A DNA stretch of 64,000 nucleotides from the NCBI RefSeq assembly GCF_050717515.1, contig NZ_JBOITL010000036.1, positions 124,001 through 188,000 of the forward strand, in the 5' to 3' direction. The notes beneath the pieces are model-generated. The model was given only the letters and a program-made list of their open reading frames with translations. It was not told the origin of the DNA and ran no database searches. This stretch comes from Clostridium_AD sp050717515. GTDB lineage: Bacteria; Bacillota; Clostridia; Clostridiales; Clostridiaceae. The number at the start of each line of letters is the position of its first letter. Positions within the stretch are counted from its first letter, which is position 1. Shown in pieces: positions 52,739 through 60,920 of the stretch. A program made the translations under genes and the position numbers.

Positions 52739-53563
52739 TTATAAAACCTCCTTATAATATAATAATCCATTTAAAATACCTAGTTGATAATGTTTTGAAG
52801 TTCCAACATCCAACATTCTGTTAACATGCTTCGAGTTATCAGTCGAGTGCGACGCTAGACTTTCACCTAAACTTGCTATATTTTTAGTATTTTTATTAAT
52901 TAAATTAGTTAAATTACCAGCTATATCTCCATTTAATTGTCCTTGAATTGTTGCAAACCGTGTTTTAAAATTGCTTTGAAATGTTGCTTGATTTGCTATC
53001 ATTTCAATATTATAATTATTTGATTGAGCAGTAAACCATGCTTGATATTGATTAAAAATTGCTGTGGTATCTGCTTGAATAAGCGAGTTTACCCAACCAC
53101 AATAAGTGGTATTCATTCTTAAATCTGTTATATTAGCCTGACTTATACTCGCTACACCATTACTAATTAATATATCTGCTATTCCTAATTCAAAAGCATC
53201 AGCATCCCTTTACAAAACTGTAGCTATCGGAGAACTTGCAAATATACCTTTCTTGACTTTAGCAGTAATATTTCTATCTATTGTATTGAATTGTATTACA
53301 AGCCTATCTATCCTTTTTAATACACCGTCAGCCACTGATATAGGTAATATTAAATCGCTATCATTAATGTAGCAATAACCATTAATCCAAGCCTTACCTG
53401 CTTTAACTGTTAAGGTCATGTTATTATTACTTATGACTTATAAATTAGTGCTTGGGTTAGGAAATACACCATTAGTAAGTAGCGAATTAAAATAACTTGC
53501 GAAATCACTAGCTTTATATTTTCTGTCTCCTTCTACACTATTAAAAAAACTACTTTTCTCCAT
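52739..53563 (-). pseudogene. Phage tail/baseplate protein with two in-frame stops
   Basis: One minus-strand frame from ATG 53561-53563 (MEKSSFFNSV) to 52739 is broken by TAA at 53438-53440 and TAA at 53210-53212. All intermediate sequence is intact: NGVFPNPSTNL, TVKAGKAWINGYCYINDSDL, RIDRLVIQFNTIDRNITAKV, ADAFELGIADILISNGVASI and CGWVNSLIQADTTAIFNQYQ. This is a clostridial phage tail (baseplate/receptor-binding) protein of about 274 residues. In relatives both stop positions are usually glutamine (TNLQVIS, LQRDAD), so CAA to TAA changes are likely. Confidence 0.8.
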
Positions 53564-53565
53564 TA

Positions 53566-53823
53566 CTATCTCACTTCCTTTTTGTTATTTTTTTTAATAT
53601 CTGTTATGAAGTTAGGGACACTCGTTCCAAATATTACATTTAAACTAAAACCTCAAACTTCTTTTATTTCTATTATTCTACTGTGCATTATTAACCTCCA
53701 ATTTTTATCTATTATAGTTACTATATCTCCCAAATTCCAATCTTTACGATAGACAAAAGAATTTGAATTTGAAGTAACATCACACTCAAAAGACTCCTAA
53801 ACCTTAAATTCTTCAATACTTAG
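53566..53823 (-). pseudogene. Fragment of phage Gp37-like tail protein
   Basis: The minus-strand frame has LSIEEFKV-stop-ESFECDVTSNS, VYRKDWNLGDIVTIIDKNWR, SRIIEIKEV-stop-GFSLNVIFG and ends with TAG at 53566. This is the C-terminus of siphovirus ReqiPepy6 Gp37-like tail proteins (pattern DWDLGDIVT, ITEIKEV, GFSLDVTFG). There is a TAG at 53797-53799, a TGA at 53643-53645 with a few residues missing, and no N-terminal part. The tail pseudogene follows within 5 bp. Confidence 0.7.
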
Positions 53824-53828
53824 AAAAA

Positions 53829-53852
53829 GGGGTAAAACTTTATATATACCCC
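53829..53852 (-). terminator. Terminator downstream of HNH-like gene
   Basis: GGGGTA (53829-53834) pairs with TACCCC (53847-53852) and is followed by TTTTTC on the minus strand. It lies at the junction with the Gp37-like fragment. Confidence 0.7.
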
Positions 53853-53926
53853 TCCCCTTGCTTTTCAACAATTAATAGACAAATAAAAAAGACATTAAAT
53901 GAATAATATCCATTAGTTTCCATATA

Positions 53927-54379
53927 TTAGCAATAATCTTCTTCCCATCTCTTAATCAATTCAAACAACATATCTTTCATATCCTTCTTATCCTTATCAC
54001 TTCTATTGTAGGCACTATGTATCATTGAGTGTGTATTAGTATCAACATATAATAGATTACTTATGTCATACGCTCTACCTATATTATCCTCTACTAGTTC
54101 CACGTAATGGGAAATTATTTCATATACGATAGCACCTAAAACATAGTAACTATAAATATCTAATCCATTAAACTTATTCTTACATAGTTCTCTTAGTTGA
54201 TGCCATATCTTATTAGCATACACATTAGCATGTTGCCTTATGTTCTTATCATAATACCTATTTCTATCAGCCTTATCCTTCTTAACCTTTGGTTCACATT
54301 CGCTGCAATACTTATGTGTGTAGTCTATAACCTTTCCACATCTACATAACTTCTTTAGTGTGATACTATTCACCTCCAA
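53927..54379 (-). CDS. HNH endonuclease-like phage protein
   Basis: A 150-residue protein. The N-terminus has a zinc-knuckle pair (CRCGKVIDYTHKYCSEC). The C-terminal half follows the phage HNH pattern: ISHYVELVEDN (first His), YDISNLLYVD (Asn) and THSMIHSAYNRSDKDKKDM (last His). The first motif normally reads VHHIVEL; here one His is replaced by Tyr, so activity is uncertain. The start is uncertain: TTG at 54379 or GTG at 54373. A homing-type or terminase-linked nuclease is likely. Confidence 0.65.
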   Translation of the reverse strand: MEVNSITLKKLCRCGKVIDYTHKYCSECEPKVKKDKADRNRYYDKNIRQHANVYANKIWHQLRELCKNKFNGLDIYSYYVLGAIVYEIISHYVELVEDNIGRAYDISNLLYVDTNTHSMIHSAYNRSDKDKKDMKDMLFELIKRWEEDYC

Positions 54380-54428
54380 ACAAATAAGGCAACTACATTA
54401 CATAGTTACCTTACTTTTATTAATAATT

Positions 54429-54671
54429 TCATATTTTATTAAGCCTTTCTTTTGCAAGTTCCTTTTGTGTTTTTAAAAATTCCTCATATTTTCTTTTATC
54501 CTCTTCGGAATCTTGATATCCAATTAAGTTATACAAACTTCCACTCACATTAATTTCATCATTCTTTAAATCAAATATAATTTTTGACACTTCCGCATTC
54601 ATATAATAAGTTAGTTCAACTATTTGATTTTCTTTATCTAATTTTGTATATTCAGATTTTATATCTGTCAT
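54429..54671 (-). CDS. Small acidic protein, unknown
   Basis: An 80-residue protein starting ATG 54669-54671 (MTDIKSEYTKLDKENQ) after GGAGATGAAACA. It has an IIFDLKNDEINVSGSLYNLI core and a charged helical tail, rich in Lys and Glu. It is unlike families I know. Likely a phage-region gene. Confidence 0.5.
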   Translation of the reverse strand: MTDIKSEYTKLDKENQIVELTYYMNAEVSKIIFDLKNDEINVSGSLYNLIGYQDSEEDKRKYEEFLKTQKELAKERLNKI

Positions 54672-54805
54672 TGTTTCATCTCCATTCATTATATTTTTAT
54701 TATTCTTATAATCTTTTATTCTATACCTTTTCTTTAGATAAAATAAAAAAGCACCCAAATTAATGGATACTCTCTAAAAATTACTAGCATAATACTATTA
54801 CCATC

Positions 54806-54943
54806 TTATTTGTTACATTCATTCCTAAGCGTGTTTATAAACTTAGCTATTTCTATTGCCATTTCTTCACTATTTGCTTTATTTTTAATCAATCCATTTT
54901 CTATTGCTGCTATTGTAATTTCTTTCAAATATTCTTCATCCAT
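54806..54943 (-). CDS. 45-residue helical protein, unknown
   Basis: ATG 54941-54943 with GAGGGGAGGTGAAAAT upstream opens a 45-codon frame (MDEEYLKEITIAAIENGLIK, then MAIEIAKFINTLRNECNK) ending at 54806. It is amphipathic and helical, resembling short phage regulatory proteins. The ribosome site is strong, so expression is likely. Confidence 0.5.
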   Translation of the reverse strand: MDEEYLKEITIAAIENGLIKNKANSEEMAIEIAKFINTLRNECNK

Positions 54944-55230
54944 ATTTTCACCTCCCCTCTATAAAACTGTATATACACTACATAATTCTATATAAGGAAG
55001 TGTTATCCTTTGTAAATCGATTCCAAAAACAAAATAAAAGCACCTGAATTAATAAGTACTTTATTTAATGATTTTATTATGTCTATATTTTCTAAGTTTT
55101 ACTTTTACATTTCTGTTTAGTAACTGCTACTTTTTGTTGAGCCTTTCTAAGTTCTTCATCTCTTGTATTTCCCATTTTAATATTATTAGTGTATAGTGTA
55201 TATACATATTGCTAATTTCAATTTCTCTAT

Positions 55231-55270
55231 AATTCATTAATTCATTAATTCATTAATTCATTAATTCATT
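55231..55270. repeat. Tandem 8-bp repeat
   Basis: AATTCATT is repeated five times without interruption (40 bp). It is AT-rich and non-coding; likely a simple slippage-prone microsatellite or iteron-like site. Confidence 0.7.
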
Positions 55271-55349
55271 ATTATCACATCTCAAAAAGTTTTTTAAATT
55301 TTAACTAAATATTTTTTTACTGGTGATAAATCTTTATAATGAAAATATA

Positions 55350-55378
55350 AAAAAGGTAACAGAATTTCTCTGTCGCCC
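55350..55378 (-). terminator. Terminator of truncated gene
   Basis: On the minus strand GG-N2-ACAGA and TCTGT-N2-CC form a hairpin followed by TTTTTT, about 40 bp after the TAG at 55416. Confidence 0.55.
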
Positions 55379-55415
55379 TTTAGTGAATAATCTGCTTTTA
55401 TAGATATGTAAACTC

Positions 55416-55508
55416 CTAAATTGTTCTTACAAAATCTATGTAATTCAAATCTTTATCTACTATAATATAAGCCCGACCCCAACATCCGCCATGTTCTTCA
55501 TTGTGATG
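55416..55508 (-). pseudogene. 3' fragment of a disrupted gene
   Basis: The frame HHNEEHGGCWGRAYIIVDKD then LNYIDFVRTI stops at TAG 55416-55418, followed by a terminator. It is cut on its 5' side by the left end of the IS element. The family is not recognised; it is a coding remnant judging by composition and terminator. Confidence 0.4.
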
Positions 55509-55528
55509 GACACTTAGAAAAAAAGTGT

Positions 55529-55557
55529 TTGGACTATAGGTACTTTTTCTGTATAAT
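55529..55557 (+). promoter_or_regulatory. IS element promoter
   Basis: TTGGAC (55529-55534), 17-bp spacer and TATAAT (55552-55557), just inside the left end and 26 bp before the orfA start. Confidence 0.7.
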
Positions 55558-55582
55558 TTATATAAGGATAGGATGGTGTCAA

Positions 55583-55915
55583 ATGAGTAAGATTTTATTT
55601 ACCAAAGAAAATATTACAAAACTTAAAAACAATAAAAATGTTTTAAAAGTTAGTGAATGTGCAATCACATATGAGTATGAATTTAAAATATTATTTATAG
55701 ATGAATATATGGCTGGAAAACTACCAAGACAGATTTTTGCCGAAAATGGATTTGATATAAATGTAATAGGATTAAACAGAATCGAGCAATCAGCGTATAG
55801 GTGGAAGGTAGCATACAAAAGGGATGGAATAATAGGGCTAGAAGATACTAGGAAAACGGCAAGTGGTAGGCCACGCTCTACCGAGCTTTCTAAGGAAGAA
55901 ATAATAGAAAGGTAA
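55583..55915 (+). CDS. IS3-family transposase OrfA (truncated C-terminus)
   Basis: A 110-residue frame starting ATG 55583 (MSKILFTKENITKL). It shows the helix-turn-helix region of IS150-type OrfA: EFKILFIDEYMAGKLPRQIF, RIEQSAYRWKVAYKRDGIIG and GRPRSTELSKEEIIER. The leucine-zipper that should follow (usually to about 170 residues) is absent because of the internal deletion; the frame runs into orfB sequence out of frame and stops. Confidence 0.8.
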   Translation: MSKILFTKENITKLKNNKNVLKVSECAITYEYEFKILFIDEYMAGKLPRQIFAENGFDINVIGLNRIEQSAYRWKVAYKRDGIIGLEDTRKTASGRPRSTELSKEEIIER

Positions 55916-56442
55916 AAAATATTTTAAATCGTGAATTTAAGCAGGCTACGCCAGGAAAGGTCCTTCTTACTGATATAACATATTTGCCCTATAGTAATGG
56001 TAAAATGGCATATTTATCAACAATTAAGGATTCTTCAACAAATGAGATATTATCCTATAAAGTTTCAGATAGAATAACACTTGATATAGCATTAGATACA
56101 ATAGAAAAACTAGTTAAGACTAAACGTGTAACGTTAACAGAAGATGCATTTATTCATTCAGATCAAGGTAGTCATTATACAAGTCCTATATTTCAAAAAT
56201 TGCTAAACAAGCACGGATTAGGACAGTCAATGTCACGTAGAGCTAACTGTTGGGATAATGCTCCTCAGGAATCATTTTTTGGTCATATGAAAGATGAGAT
56301 AAATCTAAAATCCTGTACTACATTTGAATCCATTAAGAAAATGATAAATAAATATATCATATATTATAATAATTATAGATACCAATGGAACTTAAAAAAG
56401 ATGACTCCCGTACAATACAGAAATCATCTTTTAGCTTCTTAA
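55912..56442 (+). pseudogene. IS3-family transposase OrfB, N-terminus deleted
   Basis: From about 55912 the frame reads KNILNREFKQATPGKVLLTD and continues ITYLPYSNGKMAYLSTIKDS through the integrase core: the three catalytic acids are seen in TDITYL, HSDQGSHYTS and NAPQESFFGH (DDE), ending MTPVQYRNHLLAS. The N-terminal 100 or so residues of OrfB (HTH_21) are missing, so the transposase is inactive on its own. The only start inside is TTG 55984. Confidence 0.85.
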
Positions 56443-56462
56443 CACTCTTTTTTATATTGTCC

Positions 56463-57016
56463 TTGACAAGGGTACCATATTAATCCGACTTGCCTTTCTT
56501 TATTACCTTTGCCTTGAATTAAAACATAATTGTCTTTTATGTTATTACTTAATATGCTACAGGTTTCAGCATTTCTTGCTCCTGTATCTACAAGAAAGGC
56601 TATAATAGTTTTGTTTCTTGCATTTAAATAATTTAAATAGTTAAAAGCATTTACCATATTTATTACTTCCAAATCAGTAAATGTATTTATTAAAGTTTTA
56701 GATTGCCTTTGCCATGACACTTTCAAATATGGATTTTTAATCACATACTCCTCATTAATACAATATACAAAAATGCCCTCATACACTTCAAAATTCCATT
56801 TGCATAAGTTTCTGCAAGCCCCTTATCTATTAAAAATCGAAAATATTGTTTAATATGCAAATGAGAAAATTCTTCTAGTTCAGTAATATTAAATTCCTTT
56901 TCAACATAGTTAAAAAACCTCAGATTATTGTTTCTATAATTTTTTAAAGTCCTCGGATTAATTTTTCTTATCTCACAATCAAATATAAATTCTTTTAAAG
57001 CATCATTTATTAACAT
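56463..57016 (-). pseudogene. Tyrosine recombinase, frameshifted and truncated by IS
   Basis: ATG 57014-57016 (MLINDALKEFIFDCEIRKIN) opens a phage-type integrase: SAM-like N-terminal domain to FLIDKGLAETYANGILKCMR. Near 56745-56785 the frame shifts (FLYIVL in one frame, FVYCINEEYVIKNPYLKVSW in the other). The second part runs through FLVDTGARNAETCSIL, with the first catalytic Arg of the domain, to QGKGNKERQVGLI, where IS sequence begins. The HxxR and Tyr motifs are lost. The gene is dead in two independent ways. Confidence 0.85.
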
Positions 57017-57102
57017 AAAAAAACACCCTCTCATATTGATTAATTATCAATATAATAAGGTGTTCAAATAGTACATCCATAACTGAACTACATTAACCTA
57101 CT

Positions 57103-57147
57103 CGTATACCATCATATAACGATTTTCTTAAACGTTTACCATCATAC
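57103..57147. repeat. Direct repeats upstream of recombinase (att-like)
   Basis: CGTATACCATCATAT (57103-57117) and CGTTTACCATCATAC (57133-57147) form a direct repeat spaced 30 bp, upstream of the recombinase start. The same pattern precedes the second recombinase remnant at 47735-47771. Candidate arm-type or core recombination sites. Confidence 0.5.
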
Positions 57148-57164
57148 GATTGCCTCTCAGCCCC

Positions 57165-57263
57165 CTATCCCTCAAATTCCTCAGGGAACTCTGCATTATG
57201 ATAGACATCCTGTACATCGTCATCTTTATGAAGATGCCAAGCAGTTAAACTCAGTGTTTTCAA
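57165..57263 (-). pseudogene. yebC 3' fragment
   Basis: The minus-strand frame ends ...HKDDDVQDVYHNAEFPEEFEG-stop (TAG at 57165-57167). DDDVQDVYHNAEF is the C-terminal hallmark of YebC/PmpR transcription-regulator or translation-factor proteins. Only about 30 residues remain, and further upstream sequence is not YebC-like. The element's direct repeats follow 18 bp after, so this may be a duplicated gene end produced by integration. Confidence 0.7.
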
Positions 57264-57390
57264 CGGGTTACACGTATCTCTATACTTAAAAACAACTCTC
57301 AAAAGTTGTATGTTTGTCATCGTCTACGACGTTCTAAAACCATAGTCAATCATATGTATATCATACTCTAAACAATAACTTATAGCAATA

Positions 57391-57413
57391 GAAAAGGCAG
57401 GATTTTCCCTGCT
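57391..57413 (-). terminator. Hairpin after SH3-domain frame
   Basis: GCAGG-GAAAAT-CCTGC on the minus strand, followed by CTTTTC, directly after the stop at 57415. Confidence 0.55.
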
Positions 57414-57414
57414 C

Positions 57415-58775
57415 TTAGTTAAATCTATTAATGTATCTAGTAAATACCCACCCCATATAATTGCAATTATCTTTTCCGTCAAATTGGATTTTTGTCCATT
57501 TTCTATTTTTTTCTATAATCGTAACTATTTCACCTAACGATAATTTGTATATTATAGAAGATTTAATGTTATTGCTTGCTTTCACATATAAGGACTTTTG
57601 ATTAACTACACCAAAATTGCTATGGAAAATTTCATCAATCAATTCACTTTTAAATTCGTCTTTAATTGAATTTTTAATTTGCCTTTCAATTAATTTTATA
57701 GTCCTTTTTCTATCATTTAAAATTTAATCTGAATATTTGATACTTTCCTTTTGTTTTTTTGCAACATACTTAATTATTCCTATTATATACGGTATCATAA
57801 AAAGCATTAAAGGATACTGCCCTGGATATTTTGTTGCAATATCATCTATTGCCCCACCACATTTAATCGGAAGTGTAAAAAGAAATAGAGAAAGTTTTGC
57901 CATTTCTTCTAAACCATATTCAATATTTTTATTTAAGTCTGCCAGATTTTCAGCAATCTGATGTTCAATGGAATTATCTTCGGATGGCAAATTGTAGGAT
58001 TTGGGGTATATGCTTATAAATAGTACAAACAAAAAAGCATATATTATTATACTAATTTTAGAATTTAATTTTTCGTGGTGTTCAGTATTTTGTTCAACTT
58101 CTTGTTGATTTGATACATCTTCAATGAAATACGAATTTACCTCTTCTACAACATCTTCAATATTGATAGTTTCATTTAAATAATCAATTGTTCCATTTTC
58201 ATTTATTCTTATGTTACTAAAATCTACATTCTTGTAATATTTGCCCCAATTGTTTTGCATCTCTGCTAACACTGAACTTATGCCCATGAACGGTGTCATA
58301 CTTGCCGCAACCCCACTAATGTCCTTGAACTGACTTCCAAACTTGTTTTGCATCTCTGCTAACGCTGAACTTATGCCCATGAACGGTGTCATACTTGCCG
58401 CAACCCCACTAATGTCCTTGAACTGACTTCCAAACTTGTTTTGCATCTCTGCTAACACTGAACTTATGCCCATGAACGGTGTCATACTTGCCGCAACCCC
58501 ACTAATGTCCTTGAACTGACTTCCAAACTTGTTTTGCATCTCTGCTAACACTGAACTTATGCCCATGAACGGTGTCATACTTGCCGAACCCCACTAATGT
58601 CCTTGAACTGACTTCCCAACTTGTTTTGCATCTCTGCTAACGCTGAACTTATGCCCATGAACGGTGTCATACTTGCTGAAATTCCAACAATGTCTTTGAA
58701 CTGTTTGTCTAACTTATCAAATTGCTTTTTCGATGCTTCTTCATTTTCTTCGTCATTACCCTCTTGATTTCCCAC
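57415..58775 (-). pseudogene. Repeat/membrane/SH3 protein broken by frameshift and stop
   Basis: A single ancestral gene appears as three frames. 58575-58775 opens with GNQEGNDEENEEASKKQFDK and one 31-residue repeat. A one-base deletion after 58586 (GCCG-AACC instead of GCCG-CAACC in the other copies) shifts into 57724-58578, with three more full repeats (MTPFMGISSVLAEMQNKFGS then QFKDISGVAAS), a partial copy, and three membrane segments. TAA 57724-57726 then stops, but the same frame continues for 27 codons into 57415-57642, an SH3-like domain (LYVKASNNIKSSIIYKLSLG and GWVFTRYINRF). Known clostridial proteins do carry C-terminal SH3 tails ending GWVFTRYI. The function is unknown. Confidence 0.75.
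58250..58700. repeat. 93-bp in-frame tandem repeat array
   Basis: The marker TTGTTTTGCATCTCTGCTAA occurs at or near 58250, 58343, 58436, 58529 and 58621 (spacings 93, 93, 93, 92). Units are nearly identical, so the array grew recently. The 92-bp step marks the frameshifting deletion. Confidence 0.9.
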
Positions 58776-59420
58776 TATTTAATCCTCCACTTCATTAGTA
58801 ATTTACATCTAAAAATAATTTTTCCCCATTTTCTATTACACAGCCGAACATATCACATATGTCTATTATACAATTAATGGTACAACCTTACAACTTAACT
58901 CTCACTAATCTTCTTTGAAAGATTTCCGTATTAGTATAGTAGTTTTATCCTGTCCTAGTAATACTCTATATCATTTATAGACTCAGTGTTGGAGGTACTA
59001 TACCTATATATAGAGTGGGGCATGTGAAAACATATTGTTAAGTACCCCCCACCTCTTTCATATACCTTGAATCTGCTATAAATTAGCGTTATTTCAACAG
59101 GCAATCATTTATTCATATTCAATTGTATTGAATGATTGTATCGGTAACTGAAGGGTTACGGGCGTTATTGACGATACTTTCACGGTATATAGTTACATTA
59201 CTTTGATTTACTAGCGTAGCTGATTGACAACGTCAACATTAAATAATTTCCAACGTGATGGATGTGGATATCAACACTTTCGAAGCAAAATAAAAAGGAT
59301 ATATCCATCGATACACCCCCTTAACCATATATTATTCTCCCACTTCCTTATCCTGTTCAATCCGTATCTCAATGCCTGCATCTGTCTTCCAACCCTTACT
59401 TTATCCTTTGACAATATTAT
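58776..59420. other. 645-bp gap without recognisable gene
   Basis: No frame of coding quality or recognised motif is seen on either strand. The stretch is slightly richer in GC than surrounding genes and has short dyads. It separates the broken repeat gene from the recombinase and could include att or regulatory sites of the mobile element. Confidence 0.4.
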
Positions 59421-60032
59421 TTAACAATTTGTAACATAATTGCCTTCATGTTGTTTTACTAATTTGTAGAATGTATTCTTCTTTAGTCCTAATTGCTCCA
59501 TTGAGTTTACTGCCGTTATTTCGCCTTCTTTCCACTTTACATATACTTTCTCCCAATCCTTCGGATACTCTGCCTTTGGTCTACCTAAATGCTTACCCTT
59601 CGCTTTTGCGATTGCAATACCTTCCGATTGTCTTGTCCTTATGTTTATTCTTTCTTGCTCTGCCATTGTGCTTAATACCTCTAACAATAGATTGTTAATC
59701 ATATCTATTAACCATTCTTGTCCTTCTTGTATATCCATCATAGTTGTTGGTATATCTAGTATCTTTACCCTTATACCTTCTGACTTATAGTATTCTAATT
59801 CATCTTTTATCTGTTGTTTATTCCTTCCTAACCTATCCAATGACTTTATATATATTGTGTCACCTCTCTGTGCAATCTTCCTAAGTAATTGATATTGTGG
59901 TCTGTCCATATCTTTCCCACTTTGCTTATCAGTGAATATGTATTTTTCATCAACATACTTTTCCAATTCTATTGTCTGCCTATCTAGGTTCTGTTCCTTA
60001 GTGCTTACTCTTGCATATCCATATATTCTCAT
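59421..60032 (-). CDS. Serine recombinase (resolvase/invertase family)
   Basis: A 203-residue site-specific recombinase; start ATG 60030-60032 (MRIYGYARVSTKEQN) with TTGGAGGTTGG upstream. The catalytic serine is in YARVSTKEQNLDRQ. IKSLDRLGRNKQQI, EWLIDMINNLLLEVLSTMAEQERINIRTRQ-type helix E and a C-terminal helix-turn-helix (NSMEQLGLKKNTFYKLVKQ) are complete. The protein is intact and has a strong promoter, unlike its neighbours. It may act as resolvase or invertase for a resident element. Confidence 0.93.
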   Translation of the reverse strand: MRIYGYARVSTKEQNLDRQTIELEKYVDEKYIFTDKQSGKDMDRPQYQLLRKIAQRGDTIYIKSLDRLGRNKQQIKDELEYYKSEGIRVKILDIPTTMMDIQEGQEWLIDMINNLLLEVLSTMAEQERINIRTRQSEGIAIAKAKGKHLGRPKAEYPKDWEKVYVKWKEGEITAVNSMEQLGLKKNTFYKLVKQHEGNYVTNC

Positions 60033-60069
60033 TTGTCCAACCTCCAACGTTTGTTTACCTTATGTAAAT

Positions 60070-60098
60070 AATATACCACTGGTGTTTGTAAAGGTCAA
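60070..60098 (-). promoter_or_regulatory. Strong sigma-A promoter of serine recombinase
   Basis: On the minus strand TTGACC (60093-60098), 17-bp spacer and TATATT (60070-60075), about 38 bp from the recombinase start. Confidence 0.8.
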
Positions 60099-60284
60099 TG
60101 CATTATTAAAAACGTTTCTAAATTATTTTTGTACCTTTTCAAACAATACGAATGCGTTGGATTGGTCAATTTTATTTTGTCCTTTAAGGTATACCTTTAT
60201 AAACTAAATTGTGACTATTAGTTTTGACTATATTCAATTCATTGACACTACGTCATATCCATGATTTCTATCTATAACCCCACT

Positions 60285-60677
60285 TCAACTATCTAGCTTC
60301 ATCAAAGAGAATGCCATTAACAAGTCGCCACTTGAACCTAACAGATTTAAAAAGAAAATCATTCCACCAACCCATAGTGGAAGAAACAGAGAAACCACCG
60401 ATATCACAGTAACAGGCAAGAGCAACACAATTAGAAACTTCACTCTTTGTATAGGCTTTGCAGACACCTCCATTGTATAGACATATACACCTCTAAACCC
60501 TCATCTAACCTTTCCACCAAAGATAGTATACGCAATGCCATGCAATGCTTCATGCACCGCCATAATAGGCACTAGCAACGTTAAAACTACGACATAGAAG
60601 TTCACAATAATAAACTTTGTAGGGTACTCAACAAAACCCTGCATGATAAAGTTTTCATCTATCACATTCGCAGTGTC
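60285..60677 (-). pseudogene. DUF3267 (metalloprotease-like) pseudogene
   Basis: One minus-strand frame from about 60677 (first ATG 60642-60644) to 60285 contains MQGFVEYPTKFIIV, VHEALHGIAYTIFGGKVR with the HExxH zinc motif, then TGA at 60501-60503, and continues GFRGVYVYTMEVSAKPIQRV, GGMIFFLNLLGSSGDLLMAF. This is the DUF3267 membrane metalloprotease-like family. In relatives the stop position is a tryptophan or phenylalanine before GFKG; TGG to TGA would be a single change. The N-terminal part is also missing behind an upstream TGA. Confidence 0.75.
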
Positions 60678-60920
60678 TCAAAGAATCAAAACGATAATGG
60701 CACTTATGAAAGAGCATGTCAAATGGGTTTTCCAAGTAATTTAAAAAGACATATCCAATCACTTCATTAATGAGATCGGACATGTCTTTCATTATATATT
60801 AAAATTATTTATTAAAACTCATTTAAACCGCTTCATAAGTGTTCAAGTTTGACGTTGATTATTCTTTTGTTAATTCAGTCTATCATAATACATGATATGC
60901 AAAAGATCTTATACCTCATC

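Larger units (their letters stand above)
55508..56462 (+). mobile_element. IS3-family element, internally deleted
   Basis: A 955-bp element. Terminal inverted repeats: GGACACTTAGAAAAAAAGTG (from 55508) and the complement of ACACTCTTTTTTATATTGTCC (ending 56462), imperfect. It holds the start of orfA and the C-terminal half of orfB, with the middle (about 500-600 bp expected) missing. It interrupts the tyrosine recombinase gene on its right side. Confidence 0.75.

Noticed and set aside
55092..55175. Possible 27-residue minus-strand peptide (MGNTRDEELRKAQQ...)
   Set aside because: The frame is open and looks coding, but no ribosome site precedes it, so support is too weak to list.
58250..58700. 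93-bp repeats considered as CRISPR or satellite
   Set aside because: The units encode a continuous 31-residue protein repeat and have no spacers.
52739..60677. Stop-codon reassignment (TAA/TAG as Gln)
   Set aside because: TAA and TAG end nearly all intact genes in the window, and the broken genes also have frameshifts and deletions, so decay is simpler.
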